From Bugula neritina (Eukaryota > Bryozoa > Gymnolaemata > Cheilostomatida > Bugulidae): DNA of 64,000 nucleotides. Positions 55,381 through 64,000 of this stretch are shown one piece after another. The position numbers were made by a program, and so were the translations under genes. The notes below the pieces were generated by a model, which worked only from the letters and a program-made list of their open reading frames with translations, searched no databases and had not been told where the DNA came from. Numbering within the stretch: position 1 is the first letter of the stretch; the number at the start of each line of letters is the position of its first letter. The stretch is from the NCBI GenBank assembly GCA_964035545.1, contig CAXIUT010000126.1, positions 273,001-337,000 of the forward strand, read 5' to 3'.

Positions 55381-57033
55381 TGAGTTGCAGTAAATTTCAG
55401 TGTGCTACAACATATTTCAGTGTGTTACAGTATATTGCAATGTGTCGCAGTATATTTCAGTATGTTGCAGTATTGTTCAATGTGTTACAGTATATTTCAG
55501 TAGTTTACCATACATTTCAGGACGTCGCAGTATATTTCAATGTGTTGCAGTGTATTTCAATATGTTACAGTGTATTTCAGTATGTTGTAGTATTTTGCGG
55601 CGTATTTCAGTATGTTGCAGTATCTTGCAGTATATTTCAGCATGTTGCAGTTATTTTCAATGTGTTACAGTATGTTGCAGTATATTTCAATGTGTTGCAG
55701 TGTATTTCAATATGTTCTAGTGTTTTGCAGTGTATTTCAGTTTGTTACAGTGTATTTCAGTATGTTGCAGTATGTTGCAGTATGTTTCAATATGTTACAG
55801 TGTATTTCAGCATGTTGCAGTATATTTCAGTGAGTTGCAGTGTATTTCAGTGTGTTACAGCATATTTCAGTATGTTACAGTATATTGCAATGTGTCGCAG
55901 TATATTTCAGTATGTTGCAGTATTTTTCAATGTGTTACAGTATATTTCATTAGTTTACCATATATTTCGGTGTGTTGCAGTATATTTCAATGTGTTGCAG
56001 TGTATTTCAATATGTTGTAGTATGTTGCAGTGTATTTCAGTATGTTACAGTGTATTTCAGTATGTTGCAGTATATTTCAGTATGTTACAGTGTATTTCAG
56101 TATGTTGCAGTATATTTCAGTGTGTTACAGTGTATTTCAGTATGTTGTAGTATATTTCAGTGTGTTACAGTATATTTCAGTATGTTGCAGTATTTTTCAA
56201 TGTGTTGCAGTGTATTTCAATATGTTACAGCGTATTTCAGTATGTTGCAGTGTATTTCAGTATGTAGCAGGGTATTTCAGTATGTTGCAGTGCATTTCAG
56301 TATGCTACAGCATATTTCAGTATGTTGCAGTATATTGCAATGTGTCGCAGTATATTTCAGTATGTTGCTGTATATTTCAATGTGTTACAGTATATTTCAG
56401 TAGTTTACCATACATTTCGGTACGTTGCAGTATATTTCAATGTGTTGCAGTGTGTTTCAATATGTTACAGTGTATTTCAGTATGTTGTAGTATTTTGCCG
56501 CGTATTTCAGTATGTTGCAGTATCTTGCAGTGTATTTCAGTATGTTGCAGTATTTTTCAATGTGTTACCGTATATTTCAGTATATTACCATATATTTAGG
56601 TATGTTGCAGTATATTTCAATGTGTTGCAGTGTATTTCAATATGTTCTAGTAATTTGTGGTGTATTTCAGTATGTTGCAGTGTATTTCAGTATGTTGCAA
56701 TATGTTTCAATATGTTACAGTGTATTTCAGTATTTTGCAGTATATTTCAGTGAGTTGCAGTGTATTTCAGTATGTTGCAGTATTTTTCAAGGTGTTACAG
56801 TATATTTCAGTAGTTTACCATATATTTTGGTATGTTGCAGTATATTTCAATGTGTTGCAGTGTATATCAATATGTTACAGTGTATTTGAGCATGTTGTAG
56901 TATTTTGCAGTGTATTTCAGTGTGTTGCAGTGTATTTCAGTATTTTGCAGTATTTTTCAATGTGTTACAGTGTATTTCGGTATATTACCGTATATTTAGG
57001 TATGTCGCAGTATATTTCAGTATGTTGCCGTAT

Positions 57034-57473
57034 GTTTCAGTGTGTTGCAGTATATTTCATTTAGTTGCAGTGTATTTCAATTTGTTCCAGTGTATGTCAG
57101 TACAATGCAGTATGTTGCAGTGTGTTTCAGTATGTTACAGTGTATTTCAGTATGTTGCAGTATCTTGCAGTACATTTCAGTATGTTTTAGTATGTAGCAG
57201 TGTATTTGAGTATGTTGCAGTATATTTCAGTATGTTGCAGTATATTTCAGTGTGTTACTGTTTTTTCCAGTATGTTACAACACATTTCCGTATATTAAAC
57301 TATATTTCAGCGAGTTACAGTATATTTCAATGTGTTGCAGTGTATTGCAATATGTTACAGCGTATTTCGGTATGTTGCAGTGTGTTGCAGTGTAATTCAG
57401 TATATTACATTGTAATTCAGTGTGTTGCAGTTCATTTCAATATGTAGCAGGGTATTTCAGTATAGTGCAGTGT
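57034..57473 (+). repeat. Ruler module M, copy 22
   Basis: The landmark is at 57,254. It is distinguished by GTACAATGCAG (other copies have GTATAATGCAG) and by a second TGTAATTCAG near 57,411. The G at 57,208 is private. Confidence 0.85.
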
Positions 57474-58153
57474 ATTTCAGTATGCTACAGCATATTTCAG
57501 TATGTTGCAGTATATTGCAATGTGTCGCAGTATATTTCAGTATGTTGCAGTACGTTGCAGTATGTTTCAATATGTTACGGTGTATTTCAGTATGTTGCAG
57601 TATATTTCAGTGAGTTGCAGTGTATTTCAGTGTGCTACAGCATATTTCAGTATGTTACAGTATATTGCAATCTGTCGCAGTATATTTCAGTTTGTTGCAG
57701 TGTTTTTCAATGTGTTACAGTATATTTCATTAGTTTACCATATATTTCGGTATGTTGCAGTATATTTCAATGTGTTGCAGTGTATTTCAGCATGTTGTAG
57801 TTTTTTGCAGTGTATTTCAGTATGTTACAGTGTATTTCAGTATGTTGCAGTATATTTCAGTATGTTACAGTGTATTTCAGTATGTTGCAGTATGTTTCAG
57901 TGTGTTACAGTGTATTTCAGTATGTTGTAGTATATTTCAGTGTGTTACAGTATACTTCAGTATGTTGCAGTATTTTTCAATGTGTTAAAGTGTATTTCAG
58001 TAGTTTACCATATATTTCGGTATGTAGCAGTATATTTCAATGTGTTGCAGTGTATTTCAGTATGTTACAGTGTATTTCAGTATGTTGCAGTATGTTGCAG
58101 TATATTTCAGTGAGTTACAGTGTATTTCAGTATGTTGCAGTGTATTTCAGTGT

Positions 58154-58360
58154 GTTACAGTTTACTCCAGTATGTTACAGTACATTTCCGTATATTACAC
58201 TATATTTCAGCGACTTGCAGTATATTTCAATGTGTTGCAGTGTATTTCAATATGTTACAGCATATTCCAGTATGTTGCAGTATGTTGCAGTGTAATTCAG
58301 TATATTACATTGTATTTCAGTATGTTGCAGTTTATTTCAGTATGTAGCAGGGTATTTCAG
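58154..58360 (+). repeat. Diverged module M', copy 4
   Basis: The M' landmark is at 58,154, 900 bp after an M landmark. It shows the full variant set (TTTACTCCAG, ATTACACTAT, GCGACTTGC, CATATTCCAG). Confidence 0.75.
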
Positions 58361-59413
58361 TATGTTGCAGTGCATTTCAGTATGCTACAGCATATTTCAG
58401 TATGTTGCAGTATATCGCAATGTGTCGCAGTATATTTCGGTACGTTGCAGTATATTTCAATGTGTTGCAGTGTATTTCAATATGTTACAGTGTATTTCAG
58501 TATGTTGTAGTATTTTGCCGCGTATTTCAGTATGTTGCAGTATCTTGCAGTGTATTTCAGTATGTTGCAGTATTTTTCAATGTGTTACCGTATATTTCAG
58601 TATATTACCATATATTTAGGTATGTTGCAGTATATTTCAATGTGTTGCAGTGTATTTCAATATGTTCTAGTAATTTGTGGTGTATTTCAGTATGTTACAG
58701 TGTATTTCAGTATGTTGCAATATGTTTCAATATGTTACAGTGTATTTCAGTATTTTGCAGTATATTTCAGTGAGTTGCAGTGTATTTCAGTGTGCTACAG
58801 CATATTTCAGTATGTTGCAAAATATTGCAATGTGTCGCAGTATGTTGCAGTATTTTTCAATGTGTTACAGTATATTTCAGTAGTTTACCATATATTTCGG
58901 TATGTTGCAGTATATTTCAATGTGTTGCAGTGTATATCAATATGTTACAGTGTATTTGAGCATGTTGTAGTATTTTGCAGTGTATTTCAGTATGTTACAG
59001 TGTATTTCAGTATGTTGCAGTATGTTTCAATATGTTACAGTGTATTTCAGTGTTTTGCAGTATATTTCAGTGAGTTGCAGTGTATTTCAGTGTGCTACAG
59101 TATATTTCAGTATGTTACAGTATATTGCAATGTGTCGCAGTGTATTTCAGTATGTTGCAGTATTTTTCAAGGTGTTACAGTATATTTCAGTAGTTTACCA
59201 TATATTTCGGTATGTTGCAGTATATTTCAATGTGTTGCAGTGTATATCAATATGTTACAGTGTATTTGAGCATGTTGTAGTATTTTGCAGTGTATTTCAG
59301 TGTGTTGCAGTGTATTTCAGTATTTTGCAGTATTTTTCAATGTGTTACAGTGTATTTCGGTATATTACCGTATATTTAGGTATGTCGCAGTATATTTCAG
59401 TATTTTGCCGTAT

Positions 59414-59853
59414 GTTTCAGTGTGTTGCAGTATATTTCATTTAGTTGCAGTGTATTTCAATTTGTTCCAGTGTATGTCAGTATAATGCAGTATGTTGCAG
59501 TGTGTTTCAGTATGTTACAGTGTATTTCAGTATGTTGCAGTATCTTGCAGTACATTTCAGTATGTTTTAGTATGTAGCAGTGTATTTCAGTATGTTGCAG
59601 TATATTTCAGTATGTTGCAGTATATTTCAGTGTGTTACTGTTTTTTCCAGTATGTTACAACACATTTCCGTATATTAAACTATATTTCAGCGAGTTACAG
59701 TATATTTCAATGTGTTGCAGTGTATTGCAATATGTTACAGCGTATTTCGGTATGTTGCAGTGTGTTGCAGTGTAATTCAGTATATTACATTGTATTTCAG
59801 TGTGTTGCAGTTCATTTCAATATGTAGCAGGGTATTTCAGTATAGTGCAGTGT
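59414..59853 (+). repeat. Ruler module M, copy 23
   Basis: The landmark is at 59,634. The unit just before it is TATTTTGCCG instead of TATGTTGCCG, a change shared with copies 14 and 25. Confidence 0.85.
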
Positions 59854-60843
59854 ATTTCAGTATGCTACAGCATATTTCAGTATGTTGCAGTATATTGCAA
59901 TGTGTCGCAGTATATTTCAGTATGTTGCAGTACGTTGCAGTATGTTTCAATATGTTACGGTGTACTTCAGTATGTTGCAGTATATTTCAGTGAGTTGCAG
60001 TGTATTTCAGTGTGCTACAGCATATTTCAGTATGTTACAGTATATTGCAATCTGTCGCAGTATATTTCAGTTTGTTGCAGTGTTTTTCAATGTGTTACAG
60101 TATATTTCATTAGTTTACCATATATTTCGGTATGTTGCAGTATATTTCAATATGTTACAGTGTATTTCAGCATGTTGTAGTTTTTTGCAGAATATTTCAG
60201 TGTGTTGCAGTGTACTTCAGTATTTTGCAGTATTTTTCAATGTGTTACAGTATATTTCGGTATATTACCGTATATTTAGGTATGTTTCAGTATATTTCAA
60301 TCTGTTGCAGTGTATTTCAATATGTTGTAGTATGTTGCAGTGTATTTCAGTATGTTACAGTGTATTTCAGTATGTTGCAGTATATTTCAGTATGTTACAG
60401 TGTATTTCAGTATGTTGCAGTATATTTCAGTGTGTTACAGTGTATTTCAGTATGTTGTAGTATTTTGCCGCGTATTTCAGTATGTTGCAGTGTATTTCAG
60501 TATGTTGCAATATGTTTCAATATGTTACAGTGTATTTCAGTATTTTGCAGTATATTTCAGTGAGTTGCAGTGTATTTCAGTATGTTGCAGTATTTTTCAA
60601 GGTGTTACAGTATATTTCAGTAGTTTACCATATATTTTGGTATGTTGCAGTATATTTCAATGTGTTGCAGTGTATATCAATATGTTACAGTGTATTTGAG
60701 CATGTTGTAGTATTTTGCAGTGTATTTCAGTGTGTTGCAGTGTATTTCAGTATTTTGCAGTATTTTTCAATGTGTTACAGTGTATTTCGGTATATTACCG
60801 TATATTTAGGTATGTCGCAGTATATTTCAGTATGTTGCCGTAT

Positions 60844-61283
60844 GTTTCAGTGTGTTGCAGTATATTTCATTTAGTTGCAGTGTATTTCAATTTGTTCCAG
60901 TGTATGTCAGTACAATGCAGTATGTTGCAGTGTGTTTCAGTATGTTACAGTGTATTTCAGTATGTTGCAGTATCTTGCAGTACATTTCAGTATGTTTTAG
61001 TATGTAGCAGTGTATTTCAGTATGTTGCAGTATATTTCAGTATGTTGCAGTATATTTCAGTGTGTTACTGTTTTTTCCAGTATGTTACAACACATTTCCG
61101 TATATTAAACTATATTTCAGCGAGTTACAGTATATTTCAATGTGTTGCAGTGTATTGCAATATGTTACAGCGTATTTCGGTATGTTGCAGTGTGTTGCAG
61201 TGTAATTCAGTATATTACATTGTAATTCAGTGTGTTGCAGTTCATTTCAATATGTAGCAGGGTATTTCAGTATAGTGCAGTGT
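60844..61283 (+). repeat. Ruler module M, copy 24
   Basis: The landmark is at 61,064. It shares GTACAATGCAG and the doubled TGTAATTCAG with copy 22, 3,810 bp upstream. Confidence 0.85.
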
Positions 61284-61963
61284 ATTTCAGTATGCTACAG
61301 CATATTTCAGTATGTTGCAGTATATTGCAATGTGTCGCAGTATATTTCAGTATGTTGCAGTACGTTGCAGTATGTTTCAATATGTTACGGTGTATTTCAG
61401 TATGTTGCAGTATATTTCAGTGAGTTGCAGTGTATTTCAGTGTGCTACAGCATATTTCAGTATGTTACAGTATATTGCAATCTGTCGCAGTATATTTCAG
61501 TTTGTTGCAGTGTTTTTCAATGTGTTACAGTATATTTCATTAGTTTACCATATATTTCGGTATGTTGCAGTATATTTCAATGTGTTGCAGTGTATTTCAG
61601 CATGTTGTAGTTTTTTGCAGTGTATTTCAGTATGTTACAGTGTATTTCAGTATGTTGCAGTATATTTCAGTATGTTACAGTGTATTTCAGTATGTTGCAG
61701 TATGTTTCAGTGTGTTACAGTGTATTTCAGTATGTTGTAGTATATTTCAGTGTGTTACAGTATACTTCAGTATGTTGCAGTATTTTTCAATGTGTTAAAG
61801 TGTATTTCAGTAGTTTACCATATATTTCGGTATGTAGCAGTATATTTCAATGTGTTGCAGTGTATTTCAGTATGTTACAGTGTATTTCAGTATGTTGCAG
61901 TATGTTGCAGTATATTTCAGTGAGTTACAGTGTATTTCAGTATGTTGCAGTGTATTTCAGTGT

Positions 61964-62170
61964 GTTACAGTTTACTCCAGTATGTTACAGTACATTTCCG
62001 TATATTACACTATATTTCAGCGACTTGCAGTATATTTCAATGTGTTGCAGTGTATTTCAATATGTTACAGCATATTCCAGTATGTTGCAGTATGTTGCAG
62101 TGTAATTCAGTATATTACATTGTATTTCAGTATGTTGCAGTTTATTTCAGTATGTAGCAGGGTATTTCAG
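61964..62170 (+). repeat. Diverged module M', copy 5
   Basis: The M' landmark is at 61,964, 3,810 bp after copy 4 and indistinguishable from it by eye. Confidence 0.75.
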
Positions 62171-63223
62171 TATGTTGCAGTGCATTTCAGTATGCTACAG
62201 CATATTTCAGTATGTTGCAGTATATCGCAATGTGTCGCAGTATATTTCGGTACGTTGCAGTATATTTCAATGTGTTGCAGTGTATTTCAATATGTTACAG
62301 TGTATTTCAGTATGTTGTAGTATTTTGCCGCGTATTTCAGTATGTTGCAGTATCTTGCAGTGTATTTCAGTATGTTGCAGTATTTTTCAATGTGTTACCG
62401 TATATTTCAGTATATTACCATATATTTAGGTATGTTGCAGTATATTTCAATGTGTTGCAGTGTATTTCAATATGTTCTAGTAATTTGTGGTGTATTTCAG
62501 TATGTTACAGTGTATTTCAGTATGTTGCAATATGTTTCAATATGTTACAGTGTATTTCAGTATTTTGCAGTATATTTCAGTGAGTTGCAGTGTATTTCAG
62601 TGTGCTACAGCATATTTCAGTATGTTGCAAAATATTGCAATGTGTCGCAGTATGTTGCAGTATTTTTCAATGTGTTACAGTATATTTCAGTAGTTTACCA
62701 TATATTTCGGTATGTTGCAGTATATTTCAATGTGTTGCAGTGTATATCAATATGTTACAGTGTATTTGAGCATGTTGTAGTATTTTGCAGTGTATTTCAG
62801 TATGTTACAGTGTATTTCAGTATGTTGCAGTATGTTTCAATATGTTACAGTGTATTTCAGTGTTTTGCTGTATATTTCAGTGAGTTGCAGTGTATTTCAG
62901 TGTGCTACAGTATATTTCAGTATGTTACAGTATATTGCAATGTGTCGCAGTGTATTTCAGTATGTTGCAGTATTTTTCAAGGTGTTACAGTATATTTCAG
63001 TAGTTTACCATATATTTCGGTATGTTGCAGTATATTTCAATGTGTTGCAGTGTATATCAATATGTTACAGTGTATTTGAGCATGTTGTAGTATTTTGCAG
63101 TGTATTTCAGTGTGTTGCAGTGTATTTCAGTATTTTGCAGTATTTTTCAATGTGTTACAGTGTATTTCGGTATATTACCGTATATTTAGGTATGTCGCAG
63201 TATATTTCAGTATTTTGCCGTAT

Positions 63224-63663
63224 GTTTCAGTGTGTTGCAGTATATTTCATTTAGTTGCAGTGTATTTCAATTTGTTCCAGTGTATGTCAGTATAATGCAG
63301 TATGTTGCAGTGTGTTTCAGTATGTTACAGTGTATTTCAGTATGTTGCAGTATCTTGCAGTACATTTCAGTATGTTTTAGTATGTAGCAGTGTATTTCAG
63401 TATGTTGCAGTATATTTCAGTATGTTGCAGTATATTTCAGTGTGTTACTGTTTTTTCCAGTATGTTACAACACATTTCCGTATATTAAACTATATTTCAG
63501 CGAGTTACAGTATATTTCAATGTGTTGCAGTGTATTGCAATATGTTACAGCGTATTTCGGTATGTTGCAGTGTGTTGCAGTGTAATTCAGTATATTACAT
63601 TGTATTTCAGTGTGTTGCAGTTCATTTCAATATGTAGCAGGGTATTTCAGTATAGTGCAGTGT
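63224..63663 (+). repeat. Ruler module M, copy 25
   Basis: The landmark is at 63,444, 3,810 bp after copy 23, and it shares that copy's TATTTTGCCG lead-in. Confidence 0.85.
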
Positions 63664-64000
63664 ATTTCAGTATGCTACAGCATATTTCAGTATGTTGCAG
63701 TATATTGCAATGTGTCGCAGTATATTTCAGTATGTTGCAGTACGTTGCAGTATGTTTCAATATGTTACGGTGTACTTCAGTATGTTGCAGTATATTTCAG
63801 TGAGTTGCAGTGTATTTCAGTGTGCTACAGCATATTTCAGTATGTTACAGTATATTGCAATCTGTCGCAGTATATTTCAGTTTGTTGCAGTGTTTTTCAA
63901 TGTGTTACAGTATATTTCATTAGTTTACCATATATTTCGGTATGTTGCAGTATATTTCAATATGTTACAGTGTATTTCAGCATGTTGTAGTTTTTTGCAG

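Larger units (their letters stand above)
56662..60471 (+). repeat. 3,810-bp HOR, copy 1
   Basis: Landmarks 57,254, 58,154 and 59,634 recur 3,810 bp later at 61,064, 61,964 and 63,444. Identity to copy 2 starts at TGTATTTCAGTATGTTGCAG. Upstream the two differ: TAATTTGTGG precedes this copy and TATTTTGCCG precedes the next. I noticed only two substitutions in 3.5 kb, one of them G at 57,208 where copy 2 has C. Confidence 0.88.
55378..64000 (+). repeat. Satellite array, block 3 (original orientation)
   Basis: The T-rich strand returns to + at 55,378 and stays there to the window end, with the 10-bp phase unbroken for 8.6 kb. The first roughly 1.3 kb resembles 880-2,000 and 11,180-12,200. From about 56,662 onward the block is a 3,810-bp tandem duplication. 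No gene or insertion is seen. The array runs off the window end, so its true length is unknown. Confidence 0.97.
60472..64000 (+). repeat. 3,810-bp HOR, copy 2 (cut by the window end)
   Basis: This holds 3,529 of 3,810 bp of the tandem partner. A visible private change is T at 62,869 (TTTTGCTG), where copy 1 has A. The near-identity points to a recent duplication or ongoing homogenisation, or to an assembly duplication. Confidence 0.88.

Noticed and set aside
1-64000. CRISPR array
   Set aside because: Regular repeats are present, but there are no spacers: the units abut each other at 10 bp and vary by substitution.
1-64000. Telomeric repeat
   Set aside because: The unit is a 10/20-bp mix of TTGCAG and TTTCAG words, not a G-run telomere type, and the array changes orientation twice.
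1-64000. CENP-B-box-like motif supporting a centromere call
   Set aside because: No match to the NTTCGNNNNANNCGGGN pattern was seen, so a centromeric role rests on satellite character alone and is not claimed.

Overview
This window is one continuous block of eukaryotic satellite DNA. I find no credible gene, RNA gene, CRISPR array or promoter. Apart from a 185-bp net insertion near 14.3 kb, every part of the 64 kb is a tandem array of 10-bp units that alternate between a GTTGCAGTRT type and an ATTTCAGTRT type. The ancestral dimer is GTTGCAGTATATTTCAGTAT. The units drift by point substitutions (CAG to TAG, CGG or CAA, and so on), and blocks of about 1 to 10 kb recur almost unchanged as higher-order repeats (HORs). 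The host is a eukaryote, and an animal is my best guess because of the retroelement-like insertion with an (AAAC)n tail. The sequence alone does not let me name a species.

Layout. (1) 1-26,231: T-rich strand on +. It opens with a partial HOR copy (1-2,583) and a reshuffled mosaic (2,584-7,670). Three tandem copies of a 5,821-bp HOR follow (about 7,671-25,270). The middle copy alone carries a 48-bp deletion and the retroelement-like insertion (14,292-14,482). (2) 26,232-55,377: the same satellite in opposite orientation. It contains two tandem copies of a 9,671-bp HOR (about 28,260-47,601) and a pair of roughly 3.7-kb repeats. (3) 55,378-64,000: back to the original orientation, with a 3,810-bp tandem duplication whose second copy is cut by the window end.

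The two orientation switches are the two ends of one simple inversion of about 29.1 kb. When the junctions are put back in order on paper, both match sequence found intact elsewhere in the window. One is exact and the other lacks a single base, and the restored HOR spacing across the left junction is 2,581 bp, the same as in intact copies. Because the array is head-to-tail, no inverted homology was available at the break sites, so an end-joining origin is likely.

Other points of interest: the 10-bp register is held almost without exception over 64 kb; the T-rich strand is open in all three frames because 20 is not a multiple of 3, so the dimer encodes the same cyclic 20-residue peptide in every frame; and a recurrent module of about 440 bp serves as a ruler for the HORs. 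Coordinates of HOR edges were read by eye and are uncertain by up to about 50 bp where related units recombined. I computed no percent identities.
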